Notes: generated by a model not told the origin, from the sequence alone. A stretch of DNA of 64,000 nt from SLNP01 sp964568875 (GCA_964568875.1 CAZMSH010000003.1:1-64000); one strand, 5' to 3'; positions 37,060 to 46,308 are shown, counted from the first letter of the stretch. Translations and numbers: made by a program.

Positions 37060-39237
37060 ATGCTGAACATCAAGGCTGTAATTATTTCCGGGTTTTTAAT
37101 CTTAACTTATTACCAGGCTGAAGCACAGAAAAGTGTTTATATACCCAATGAATGGTCGTCAGGAGGCATACCCTATTCTATGGAGAGGTCGTACCAGTCG
37201 GAGAATTTTGTTCTTTTCTGGGGAGAGAAGGCCGGTACTGATCCAACGCAGGCACCTACGGAGATAAGATTCACACCATCAGTAGTTGCCGGTATACTGG
37301 AAGATATTTACAGGTTTTTCATCGATGAAATAGGGATGATCCCTCCTGATATGCCCAATATTTCAACTTACAAATTCATTGTTGTATTAAACGAGACCTG
37401 GAATCCACTGCCGGATGGCAGAGCCATATTTACAGGATGGGCATTCGGCAGTCATTATGACTCAAGGATAGGGGCCATGTGGATACACCCGAGGGCAACC
37501 AGTAAATTCACCCTTGCACATGAATTTACTCACATGATGCAATGCATGGCCTTTATAGAATATCCGGGGCATGGGTTTATAAATAACGACTATGTTGGTT
37601 CCTTCTGGGAGACACATGCTAACTTCATTGCGCTCAAAGCTGTTCCCGACAAGGTTGAGAGTACCGATCCGGCCCGGTTCCTGAATACCCAACACTTCTA
37701 CTGGAGTTCGGCAAGACATCACTATACCAACTGGATGTTCCTCAAGCATATTGAGGATGAGTATGGTATGGAGCTCATCAACAGGCTGTGGCGTGAGTCG
37801 GACATTGGAGAGCACCCGCTGATAACACTGAGAAGGCTCAGGGGAATGACCCAGGACGAACTGAATGATGAGTTTGGAAAATATGCAATGAAGAATGTTA
37901 TATTTGACTACAGCAATGGCGATGAGATAAGGCATACCCTTAAGAATGAAGTTGACGGCAGGTATATTACCAGGCGGTTTACAATATTGGAGGAGATTGA
38001 CCGCCGGAAAGGCAGATATATTATACCACGTCATCTGGCTCCCCAGGATTATGGCTATAATGTGGTAAGGCTCTTTCCGCAGTCGGGAATTGATGAGAGA
38101 CGGATAGCCATCAGGTTCAGAGGGCATCAGAATCAGCCCTCAGGCGGTGCAGGATGGAGAAGCGGGTTTGTATTTGTTGGGATGGATGGGACTACCCGGT
38201 ACAGCGAGTTGTTCCGGAATGATTTTGAGGCTGAGTTTACATATAATGAAGGGGATGAGATTTACTTCGTTGTTACAGCGGCGCCGGCAGTGCATCATAA
38301 TTATGCATGGGAACCGGGGTGGCCCCGAATTTACAGGTTTCCTTGGGAGATAAGGATCCACGGTGCCATTCCTGAGGGGTTTGAACCTGGCTATAACGCA
38401 GGTTACAGGAGCGCTGCAGGGTCTCCTCACTCAAATGGCGGTGGTTTTGTTGCTTCGTCGGCAAGGGTTGCTTCTACAGTTTATGTGGGACCCCAGGCTC
38501 TGGTAACTGGTAGCGCAAACATTACCGGCAATGTAAAAGTGCTTGGCCGGGCCGTGGTAAAAGATAATGCCACTGTTTCCGACAATGCTGTAATTGATGG
38601 ATTTGCTGTTGTCGGCGGCAACGCCAGGGTAAGAGAGAATTCACGCATCGAACAGTATGCCCGGGTGAACCAGGGTGCTGATATTTCTGGTTCTGCCGTA
38701 ATCAGTGCCAGCGCTTCAGTCTTTAATTCCTCAGTAAGCGGATCGGCAGTCGTTACCGATAATGCTTCAATGTGGGGCGCAGGTCTGTCAGGAACGGTAT
38801 ATGTAGGGGGTGACGCTGAGCATTTCGGGACATGCAGTGCCGGGAAATACCTCCAGATATGGAACCTTGGCAACCGGGGATGTGACGGACTTTTCAGTCA
38901 CCCGCTGAATAGCGATATAAATCCAGTGTACAATCAGTACAGCGATATGGAGATGAGCATCACCACCGATATCTTAAATACAGGTACGGGGGATAATGTG
39001 AGGCCATACAAAGTTGATTATATTTTATCTGAAGGCATATTGCGGCTGACCGGCGATGAAACAAGGGAAAGGATGGAGTCAGTTCTCGTTACTGACATGC
39101 TGGGAAGAGTTTTAAGCAGTTTTGTCCTTAAACCCAACAATAATGTGGTTGATATAAAGACAGTAAGTCAGGGTGTTACCTTTATAAGGGTGAAGACCAC
39201 ACATGGGGTATTTACTGAAAAGGTACTATTTAAATGA
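37060..39237 (+). CDS. secreted zinc metallopeptidase with left-handed beta-helix and T9SS sorting domain
   Basis: From the ATG at 37060 (signal peptide MLNIKAVIISGFLILTYY; an in-frame ATG at 37021 is the alternative) it has 725 residues. The zinc motif HEFTH (His154, Glu155, His158) sits in LAHEFTHMMQ, and Glu185 in FWETHA is the probable third ligand, as in DUF6055-like peptidases. Residues about 462-590 are hexapeptide-type repeats (AVVKDNATVSDNAVIDG pattern) of a left-handed beta-helix. The last 75 residues (VTDMLGRVLSSF, GVTFIRVKTTHG, EKVLFK) match a type IX secretion sorting domain, so it is secreted or surface-attached. It is coupled to the GH127 gene downstream and probably cuts the protein backbone of arabinosylated glycoproteins. 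Confidence 0.85.
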   Translation: MLNIKAVIISGFLILTYYQAEAQKSVYIPNEWSSGGIPYSMERSYQSENFVLFWGEKAGTDPTQAPTEIRFTPSVVAGILEDIYRFFIDEIGMIPPDMPNISTYKFIVVLNETWNPLPDGRAIFTGWAFGSHYDSRIGAMWIHPRATSKFTLAHEFTHMMQCMAFIEYPGHGFINNDYVGSFWETHANFIALKAVPDKVESTDPARFLNTQHFYWSSARHHYTNWMFLKHIEDEYGMELINRLWRESDIGEHPLITLRRLRGMTQDELNDEFGKYAMKNVIFDYSNGDEIRHTLKNEVDGRYITRRFTILEEIDRRKGRYIIPRHLAPQDYGYNVVRLFPQSGIDERRIAIRFRGHQNQPSGGAGWRSGFVFVGMDGTTRYSELFRNDFEAEFTYNEGDEIYFVVTAAPAVHHNYAWEPGWPRIYRFPWEIRIHGAIPEGFEPGYNAGYRSAAGSPHSNGGGFVASSARVASTVYVGPQALVTGSANITGNVKVLGRAVVKDNATVSDNAVIDGFAVVGGNARVRENSRIEQYARVNQGADISGSAVISASASVFNSSVSGSAVVTDNASMWGAGLSGTVYVGGDAEHFGTCSAGKYLQIWNLGNRGCDGLFSHPLNSDINPVYNQYSDMEMSITTDILNTGTGDNVRPYKVDYILSEGILRLTGDETRERMESVLVTDMLGRVLSSFVLKPNNNVVDIKTVSQGVTFIRVKTTHGVFTEKVLFK

Positions 39238-39287
39238 AAATACTATATAGAGAAAAATTAATGAAACTTAACCTAATCTGTTTTAAC

Positions 39288-41996
39288 ATGAAAGCATTAC
39301 GTTATTTTTTACTCATGACGGTTATTGCAGCCGGTATGTTTCTTTCGCAGTGCGGGCAGCAGCCGGCCGGCGACGGTGAAATGAATCTGGCGATGGTTGC
39401 AAACACATCCGCTTCATTCAGAATGGGAGGGGGTATGGCCTCATTTAATGACGGTCTTACACCTGTCAATACAGGCCCGATGAGGATGAGACAAGGCCAG
39501 AGCGGTCAACAGCAGAGGGGTCAGCAGCAGGAACCCCAGACCCAGTGGATTCAGTATGAATGGGAACAGCCGGTGACGACCGGGGAGGTTGCCATCTTCT
39601 GGTGGAACTGGGAGAATACACTTGAACTCCCGACGAGTTACAGGATAAGCTGGTGGGACGGCAGCGAATTTCAACAGGTTAGTAATCCTGCTGGTCTTGG
39701 CACCGAGAATGCCGTGTTTAACACTACAACTTTTGATGCAGTTGAGACTACCAGGTTAAGGATAGAGGTAGATTCGGCCAACAGATTTCAAATAGGTCTG
39801 CTTGAGTGGAAAGTGATACCGGCGCCGGATTCGGATCCTGTCCCGCCAATTGTTGTTGCCGGAGTTGATCGTGACGTTATGATAACAGGTAAGACTTATC
39901 TGTCAGGCAATTACAGGTCTGTAACACCAAATGTTAAGCTAAAATGGACCAAAGTATCAGGCCCTGGCAAAGTGATGTTTGCTGAGAAGGATAAAGCAGT
40001 GACCACAGCCACTTTTTCCGCCACCGGAGATTATGTAATATCATTGACAGCCACCGAGGGCAGACAGAAGTCTGCTTCGGAGCTTTTGGTTACTGTACAT
40101 AATCCTCCACAGGAAGGGCGCCTTGAGGTGGTTTATACCAGGAATTACACTGTTGACAGTCCGCTTTGGGATCAAAGGGTTAAGGCAATGATCGTTAACT
40201 GGATACCCTGGTGCATTAAACAGATAGAGAGAGACGATCTTACTCAGGGTCCAGGAGGTATTGATAATTTCATTGAAGCTGCAAAAGCACTGAGAGGAGA
40301 GCCGCACGGACGGCACAAGGGATATGTGTTCTCCAACGCATGGGTGCATCAGACAGTTGAGTCGATGTGTCTGGCACTAATGGTTGACCCTAAGGGAGAT
40401 GAAGAGATTATTAAGGCCCAGGAACTGATGAAGAAGACACTCGAGAAGTGGATACCGATAATACTCTCTGCCCAGCATCCTGATGGATATCTGCAGACAG
40501 CATTTACCCTTCGTGACACATCACGTTGGAGGGAGAGGTGGGAGCCCAGAAACAGGACTGCCCATGAAGGGTATGTAGCCGGATATTTTATTGAATCAGC
40601 AATAAATCATTATACCCTTACCGATGGTAGCGACACCAGACTGTATGAGGCAGCCAAAAAACTTGCTGACTGCTGGTCCGATAACATCGGTCCTGATAAG
40701 ATCGAATGGTGGGATGAACACCAGGAGATGGAGCAGGCCCTGGTTCGTTTCGGACGTTTTGTAAATGATATGGAAGGCAATGGCAGGGGTGACAGATACA
40801 TTGCTCTGAGCAAGTTCCTGCTGGACAGCCGTGGCGGAGGCAATGAGTATAGCCAGAGCCATGTGCCTGTACAGGAGCAGTATGAAGCTGTAGGGCATGC
40901 AGTAAGGGCGGTGTACAGCTATTCAGGGATGGCTGATATTGCCGCTGAAACAGGAGACACCGATTATCAAAGTGCTGTAATGTCTCTGTGGAACAATATA
41001 GTTAACAAGAAATACTATCTGACCGGCGGTATTGGCAGTGGCGAGACTTCAGAAGGTTTTGGCCCTAACTACTCACTCAGAAACAATTCCTATTGTGAAT
41101 CATGTTCAAGCTGCGGACTGATATTTTTCCAGTATAAGATGAATATTGCCTACCATGATGCCAGATATGCTGATCTCTATGAAGAGACTATGTACAACGC
41201 GCTTCTGGGGTCACTTGACCTCGAAGGGAAAAACTTCTACTATACCAATCCGCTCTCAAGCTGGCAGGATCGTTATCCATGGCATGGCTGCCCCTGTTGC
41301 GTCGGAAACATACCACGTACGTTGCTGATGATCCCTACCTGGACATATCTTAAGGGCGAAGAGGGATTATATGTTAATATGTTTATCGGAAGCACGGTTA
41401 ACATAGAGGATGTTGCAGGAACTGATATCCAGATGGTCCAGAAGACTGATTATCCATGGAGCGGTAATGTCGAAATCACTGTCAATCCGTCTGAATCCAA
41501 AGAGTTCACACTCTTTATAAGGGTACCTGACCGTAAGACAAGCCTTCTCTATGACCCGGTTCCTGAGGTCAGGGGTCTCAGGTCACTTAAGATTAACGGG
41601 GAGGATATAGAACCGGAAATAGTAAATGGCTATGCTCAAATAAGAAGGAGCTGGAATACCGGAGACAAGGTTGAGTTAGTTCTGCCAATGGAGATACAGA
41701 CAATAACGGCTGACGAGAGAATTGAGGATAACAGGGGACGCATTGCCATGAGATACGGACCACTGATCTATAATGTTGAAGCAGTTGACAATGGTGACCT
41801 TAACAGAAATATTGGAGATGCGACTCTTTCAGCAGAGTGGCGAGGAGATATGCTTGGTGGTATTCTTGCCATAAATGGCCGGTGGGCAGACGGAGAGCCT
41901 CTGCTGGCGATACCCAATTATGCAAGAAACAATCGCAATATGCCACGGGAGCAGGGAGACAGATCTCTCAGCTCGATTGTATGGGTGCGAAAATAA
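39288..41996 (+). CDS. GH127 beta-L-arabinofuranosidase with N-terminal discoidin-like and PKD-like modules
   Basis: The protein has 902 residues from the ATG at 39288 (lipobox LSQC, Cys22). ATGs at 39234 (overlapping the peptidase stop) and 39261 are alternatives. Residues about 35-180 form a discoidin-like module interrupted by a Gln/Arg-rich insert (GQSGQQQRGQQQEPQ), and about 190-275 a PKD-like domain (VVAGVDRDVMITG, LKWTKVSGPG). The GH127 catalytic domain then runs to the end. Active-site residues are Glu604 and Cys606 in CESCSSCG and Cys670-Cys671 in CPCCVGN. It cleaves beta-L-arabinofuranosyl linkages. Its module order is the reverse of the first GH127, suggesting a different position on the substrate. 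Confidence 0.92.
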   Translation: MKALRYFLLMTVIAAGMFLSQCGQQPAGDGEMNLAMVANTSASFRMGGGMASFNDGLTPVNTGPMRMRQGQSGQQQRGQQQEPQTQWIQYEWEQPVTTGEVAIFWWNWENTLELPTSYRISWWDGSEFQQVSNPAGLGTENAVFNTTTFDAVETTRLRIEVDSANRFQIGLLEWKVIPAPDSDPVPPIVVAGVDRDVMITGKTYLSGNYRSVTPNVKLKWTKVSGPGKVMFAEKDKAVTTATFSATGDYVISLTATEGRQKSASELLVTVHNPPQEGRLEVVYTRNYTVDSPLWDQRVKAMIVNWIPWCIKQIERDDLTQGPGGIDNFIEAAKALRGEPHGRHKGYVFSNAWVHQTVESMCLALMVDPKGDEEIIKAQELMKKTLEKWIPIILSAQHPDGYLQTAFTLRDTSRWRERWEPRNRTAHEGYVAGYFIESAINHYTLTDGSDTRLYEAAKKLADCWSDNIGPDKIEWWDEHQEMEQALVRFGRFVNDMEGNGRGDRYIALSKFLLDSRGGGNEYSQSHVPVQEQYEAVGHAVRAVYSYSGMADIAAETGDTDYQSAVMSLWNNIVNKKYYLTGGIGSGETSEGFGPNYSLRNNSYCESCSSCGLIFFQYKMNIAYHDARYADLYEETMYNALLGSLDLEGKNFYYTNPLSSWQDRYPWHGCPCCVGNIPRTLLMIPTWTYLKGEEGLYVNMFIGSTVNIEDVAGTDIQMVQKTDYPWSGNVEITVNPSESKEFTLFIRVPDRKTSLLYDPVPEVRGLRSLKINGEDIEPEIVNGYAQIRRSWNTGDKVELVLPMEIQTITADERIEDNRGRIAMRYGPLIYNVEAVDNGDLNRNIGDATLSAEWRGDMLGGILAINGRWADGEPLLAIPNYARNNRNMPREQGDRSLSSIVWVRK

Positions 41997-42011
41997 GGTA
42001 AATAGAGAGCT

Positions 42012-44816
42012 ATGGGAACCAGTATGTTTATCAGACTTAGCAGACCGGTAATAATTGCCGTTCTGATGATTACCGCCAATCCTGTATCGGCCTGGCAGGT
42101 AAGGAACAGGGCTCAGGACCAGAGACCTGAGGTTACATGGCTGCTTGAGAATTCAGCAATCAGGGGAGAGGTGTCTGTTTACGGTCTCTCCTCGCTGAAA
42201 AGCCCTTCAGACATCTATTCGGCTGATGTTGTCGGCAACAGGGCATGGGGCAGAACCCGGCTATTATGGAAGTATCACGGGGAAGAGTGGGTTGATGCGA
42301 CCCTTAACGAATTGGTAAGGATTGAATCCTCACCACAGAAGGTTATTTTGGCCAGTCCTGATGACGGCCGTCATCTGAAGCTGGAACAGAGCTATATATT
42401 GCATGACACCGGAATTGATCTGGAGATCATTCTAAGCAACAGGTCGGATAAGATCGTACGGGTTGGAGATCTTGCTTTAGGGCTCCCGTGGCGCAGGCCT
42501 TCCGGGGAAAATCCGGAGTACATCTTCGAGAATTGCTTTACCAAACATCATTTTATTTCGGGCGACGGATCGTTTGTATTTTTTACCAAACCATCAGGCG
42601 ACCCTCCATTTATAATGGTATTGCCTAAGGAGGGCACCTCGCTGGAGTATTTTGACAGTCAGCAGGGTGAATATAAGGTGTTCGTACATTCAGAAGTGTC
42701 GGGGAACTCAGTTCCGGGAGGCGACTGGAGGATGCCTCACACCGGAACCGACATTGAACCATCAGGGAGTATCTCGTACGGTTTCAGACTGAGATGGGCA
42801 GATAGCTGGGATGACATGCGGCATGTTCTGTATGAGGAGGGTCTTCTTGACGTCAGGGTTATTCCAGGCATGTCGCTGCCTTCTGATCTGAAGGCAAGGA
42901 TTTCGATACATACCAAAAAGCCTGTAGCGTCTCTTGTGGCTGAATTTCCAGATGCTACAACGATAGAGTATCTGGGAGAGAAGCTATCCGATCATCACCT
43001 CTATGAGATCGAATTCAGAAAGCTGGGAGAGAACCTGATAACAGTTAATTATGGTAACGGGGAGTCGACGCAACTTGAGTTTTTTTCAACAGAACCTGTG
43101 GAGACGCTGATTAAGAAGCGCAGTGCATTTCTGGTAAACAGCCAGCAGCACCGTGACCCTGAAAAATGGTATAACGGCCTCTACTCTGTTTATGACTGGA
43201 GGACCGGGGTACTGCGGGGACCGGATGACACTGACGGTTATGACGGCTGGTGGGGATATGTGCTTGCCTGTGATGACCCCGCTCTTGGGAAGGCACCGTA
43301 CATAGCGGCCAAGAATGTATATTATCCTGATGATGAAGAGATAGCATCAGTGGAGTACTACATAGAGAATTTTGTCTGGGACGGTTTGCAGAGAACCGAT
43401 AAGGATGATCCATATCCTTATGGTGTTTATGGTGTTCCGAACTGGAAATCAGCCCGAGATCCGGTTGAGAGGGCTAAAATCAGCTCCACAAATCTTGACA
43501 GGATGAAAATATGGAGGTCATATGATTATCCGCATGTAACAATGCTTTACTATCACATGTATGAGATTGCTAAAATGTATCCCGGCAAGGTGAACTATCT
43601 TGATGCGGCCGGTTATCTCGAGAGGGCATACCAGACTGCCAGGGCTTACTTCATCTATCCGTATGAGGTCCTTCCATGGTATGAGACTTATAAGTGGGGA
43701 TGCTATAATGAGCTGGTGATTGAGAAGCTTATCAGAGACCTTGAGATTGAAGGAAGGCGGGAGGAGGCTTATTGGCTGAGGCATCAGTACGAAATCAAGG
43801 TAAAGTACTTTGTATATGATGACAAATATCCCTTCAGATCAGAGTATGCCATTGACCGTACGGCATTTGAATCATCATATGCCTTCGCAAAGTACGGTAC
43901 TCTGAATGAGATGCAGCCGGACGAGAATCTGTGGTTTGATAAAAATGACAGTGTCTGGTATTCCCACCCTGTGGTCAGGAAGGAAGACTCACGGGAGTTT
44001 ATGGACAGACAGCATTATGCAGGACTTGCGGTACGCGGATGGCTTGAGCCCAAATATTTCCTTATGGGAGGCGATTGGACATCCAGTTCCGATAACCATA
44101 GCCTGAGTTATATGGCTAAGATGGGAGGATGGGCGATTCTTGATTACGGGATAAATTTTGCTGACAACCCTTACGACTGGCTCCAACTGGGGTATGCTTC
44201 ATATTTAAGTTCATGGGCACTGATGAATACAGGAACGCCGGAGTCTGACTATGGTTTCTGGGCTCCCGGGAAGAAGAACGATGGTGCCATGGGATGGGCA
44301 TTCATGGAGTCGAAGCAGGGTAATGCATGGATCAGGAAGACAATCGACAGGGGAGCCTGGTTCTATGATGGTGAGGCTGATCTTGGCCTTGGTGCAACTT
44401 TCAGGATGGCTGCAACTGTGCTGACAGATGACCCACTGTTTGGATGGACCGCCCTGGGCGGTGTTCTGAATGAGACAAGGAAGGAGTTTCTTGTAAATCC
44501 GAGAGATGGTGTCAGAAACAGATTTTCACTCGTTACAGGCTCAGAGAGACTTACTGTAGAGGTTGACCGTGACGGATTCAGCCGGAATCACGATGTAAGG
44601 GTATCCAAAAACCTAAGGAAACTTACTTTCATACTTGAAAACAGGAGTGCAGATAATCATACCACGACTGTCAGATTTTTCACCCTTCCCGACAAGGACC
44701 TAAAAGTTAAATTTGATGGCAAAACCCAGGATGTGATAAGGAAAGGTGATCGTGAGATGGAGGTTGCTCTTGCAGTTGGAAAGACAACCCATACCCTTGT
44801 CGTGGAGATGAAGTGA
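42012..44816 (+). CDS. DUF5695-like secreted protein, candidate glycosidase
   Basis: This 934-residue protein has an N-terminal signal (MFIRLSRPVIIAVLMITANP from codon 5). It resembles DUF5695 proteins: a beta-sandwich N-terminal half (about 35-350), then a helical half (about 370-780) with pairs such as YLDAAGYLERAYQTARAYF and EVLPWYETYKWGCYNELVIEKL, reminiscent of an (alpha/alpha)6 toroid, and a C-terminal beta domain. Acidic residues in WYETYKWG and WWGYVLACDD are possible catalytic sites. No characterised activity is known to me. It is 15 bases after GH127 and before the epimerase, so a role in depolymerising the same glycan is likely. Confidence 0.7.
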   Translation: MGTSMFIRLSRPVIIAVLMITANPVSAWQVRNRAQDQRPEVTWLLENSAIRGEVSVYGLSSLKSPSDIYSADVVGNRAWGRTRLLWKYHGEEWVDATLNELVRIESSPQKVILASPDDGRHLKLEQSYILHDTGIDLEIILSNRSDKIVRVGDLALGLPWRRPSGENPEYIFENCFTKHHFISGDGSFVFFTKPSGDPPFIMVLPKEGTSLEYFDSQQGEYKVFVHSEVSGNSVPGGDWRMPHTGTDIEPSGSISYGFRLRWADSWDDMRHVLYEEGLLDVRVIPGMSLPSDLKARISIHTKKPVASLVAEFPDATTIEYLGEKLSDHHLYEIEFRKLGENLITVNYGNGESTQLEFFSTEPVETLIKKRSAFLVNSQQHRDPEKWYNGLYSVYDWRTGVLRGPDDTDGYDGWWGYVLACDDPALGKAPYIAAKNVYYPDDEEIASVEYYIENFVWDGLQRTDKDDPYPYGVYGVPNWKSARDPVERAKISSTNLDRMKIWRSYDYPHVTMLYYHMYEIAKMYPGKVNYLDAAGYLERAYQTARAYFIYPYEVLPWYETYKWGCYNELVIEKLIRDLEIEGRREEAYWLRHQYEIKVKYFVYDDKYPFRSEYAIDRTAFESSYAFAKYGTLNEMQPDENLWFDKNDSVWYSHPVVRKEDSREFMDRQHYAGLAVRGWLEPKYFLMGGDWTSSSDNHSLSYMAKMGGWAILDYGINFADNPYDWLQLGYASYLSSWALMNTGTPESDYGFWAPGKKNDGAMGWAFMESKQGNAWIRKTIDRGAWFYDGEADLGLGATFRMAATVLTDDPLFGWTALGGVLNETRKEFLVNPRDGVRNRFSLVTGSERLTVEVDRDGFSRNHDVRVSKNLRKLTFILENRSADNHTTTVRFFTLPDKDLKVKFDGKTQDVIRKGDREMEVALAVGKTTHTLVVEMK

Positions 44817-44869
44817 CAGAGATAGATTCCGCAGGAAAAAAGAGTAACTTCGCAAATAAAAATTGAGAT

Positions 44870-45994
44870 ATGAAAAGAGAATTTTTAATCACAGGTCTGG
44901 CTGTTTTGATTCTGATGTCAGGAATGTCGGCCTGTAAAAACGGAAAAAAAGAAGAAATGGTAACTAAAGCACCCTTTGGCACCTTTAATGGTAAGGAAGT
45001 ATTTATGTATACACTTACCAATGCCGATGGCAATGAGCTTCGTCTTACAAACTACGGGGCAACGATAGTGTATATTAGTGTTCCTGACAGGGACGGAAAG
45101 AAGGACAATATAACCTTCGGATATGAGACCCTCGATGGCTATATTAACGGAGATCCTTATTTCGGTGCCGTTGTAGGCCGTTACGCAAACCGTATCGGAC
45201 AAGGTAAATTCACTCTCGACGGTGTTGAGTACTCACTTACACTAAATAACGGGCCCAACACCCTGCATGGTGGCCCTGGAGGATGGCACAGCGTAGTATG
45301 GGATGCTGAAATAGTGGAAGGTTCCAATGCAGTCAGGTTTACCTATTTCAGTCCTGATATGGAAGAAGGCTACCCCGGCAACATGAATGCAGAAGTGGTT
45401 TACACCTGGACCGACAGCAATGAGATTATTATGGATTACGCCGTTACTACTGACAAAAAGAGTGTTATAAACATAACAAACCATGCATACTTCAACCTGC
45501 ATGGGGCCGGTAAGGGTGACATTCTTGATCATGAGCTTACGATTCACGCATCTGCATTTACTCCCGTTGATGAGACCCTGATTCCAACAGGTGAAATCAG
45601 ACCGGTTGCCGGTACCCCGTTTGATTTTACTTCACCGATACTGATCGGTGAGCGTATTGGAGAGGAGGATGAGCAGTTGCTACTCGGCCTGGGATACGAT
45701 CACAATTTCGTGCTCGACAATACCGGAGAGATCGATGCAGTGGTATTTGAACCTGTATCGGGAAGAGTACTTGAGGTTATTACTGATCTTCCCGGTGTTC
45801 AGTTTTACTGCGGGAACTTCCTTGACGGTACGCAGACCGGACATGGAGGTCTGAAGTATGAGTACAGAAGCGGGTTGTGTCTTGAGACACAATTCTTCCC
45901 CGACAGTCCGAACAAACCAGACTTCCCATCAGCTGTAATTGAAGCAGGTGAAACCTTTAAGACACGTACGATATACAGGTTTTCGGTGAGGTAA
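44870..45994 (+). CDS. aldose 1-epimerase lipoprotein (galactose mutarotase family)
   Basis: This 374-residue GalM-like protein has a lipobox (MSAC, Cys22). The substrate and catalytic residues are His133 in TLHGGPGGWH, His205 in TNHAYFNLHG and Glu339 in LCLETQFFPDSPN, matching the two His and the general-base Glu of the family. It interconverts alpha and beta anomers of aldoses, here probably L-arabinose (or galactose) released by the arabinofuranosidases, in the periplasm before transport. It is 53 bases after the DUF5695-like gene and the last gene before the 379-base leader region of GH51. Confidence 0.92.
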   Translation: MKREFLITGLAVLILMSGMSACKNGKKEEMVTKAPFGTFNGKEVFMYTLTNADGNELRLTNYGATIVYISVPDRDGKKDNITFGYETLDGYINGDPYFGAVVGRYANRIGQGKFTLDGVEYSLTLNNGPNTLHGGPGGWHSVVWDAEIVEGSNAVRFTYFSPDMEEGYPGNMNAEVVYTWTDSNEIIMDYAVTTDKKSVINITNHAYFNLHGAGKGDILDHELTIHASAFTPVDETLIPTGEIRPVAGTPFDFTSPILIGERIGEEDEQLLLGLGYDHNFVLDNTGEIDAVVFEPVSGRVLEVITDLPGVQFYCGNFLDGTQTGHGGLKYEYRSGLCLETQFFPDSPNKPDFPSAVIEAGETFKTRTIYRFSVR

Positions 45995-46070
45995 TACCCA
46001 ATGTTTTTAACGTTGATAATAAATGGGTTAGATTACCAGAGTAGATTTTGTGTTTTTTTAACAAAAAAAA

Positions 46071-46101
46071 TTGCATTATAGCAATTTTGTTTTTATCTTT
46101 G
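46071..46101 (+). promoter_or_regulatory. promoter upstream of GH51 leader
   Basis: TTG (46071-46073), a 20-base spacer and TATCTTTG (46094-46101) match the Bacteroidetes consensus exactly. Transcription should start near 46107, ten bases before the operator-like site. Confidence 0.65.
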
Positions 46102-46116
46102 TAGAAAGATTATAAG

Positions 46117-46129
46117 TGTATATTTCACA
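46117..46129. promoter_or_regulatory. candidate AraR operator at GH51 leader promoter
   Basis: TGTATATTTCACA fits TGTA-N5-NACA with flanks (AAG, TTTAA) similar to the symporter site at 16509, and lies about +10 relative to the predicted start. This is a classical repressor position. Confidence 0.5.
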
Positions 46130-46194
46130 TTTAATCTTGGATCAATAGAATTTAAAGTCTTTTCATTAGGTTAGATTTATTTGGGTTTAGTTGA

Positions 46195-46235
46195 AGAGGA
46201 GTGGTCATCGGGGGAGGACTGCTCCTCTATCTTTT
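46195..46235 (+). terminator. terminator hairpin in GH51 leader
   Basis: AGAGGAGTGGTC (46195-46206) pairs with GGACTGCTCCTCT (46216-46228) as a 12-bp stem with a loop of about 10 bases, followed by ATCTTTTTG. It can end either the upstream operon or the short leader RNA. Confidence 0.75.
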
Positions 46236-46277
46236 TGTAATACTGTTTCATCAAGCAACCTTTTTTCTTTCCTGCTC

Positions 46278-46308
46278 TTGAATTTTGTTATTGTTTTGAC
46301 TATTTTGG
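46278..46308 (+). promoter_or_regulatory. candidate GH51 promoter
   Basis: TTG (46278-46280), a 20-base spacer and TATTTTGG (46301-46308), one mismatch from TAnnTTTG, lie just beyond the terminator. The predicted start near 46314 gives a 60-base leader before the ATG at 46374. Confidence 0.45.

Larger units (their letters stand above)
46107..46235 (+). ncRNA. candidate leader RNA or small RNA
   Basis: A transcript from the promoter at 46071 would meet the hairpin at 46195-46228, giving an RNA of about 130 nt with no convincing ORF. It may be a GH51 attenuator leader or a stand-alone sRNA. The call rests only on the promoter and terminator pair; no known RNA family was recognised. Confidence 0.35.
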
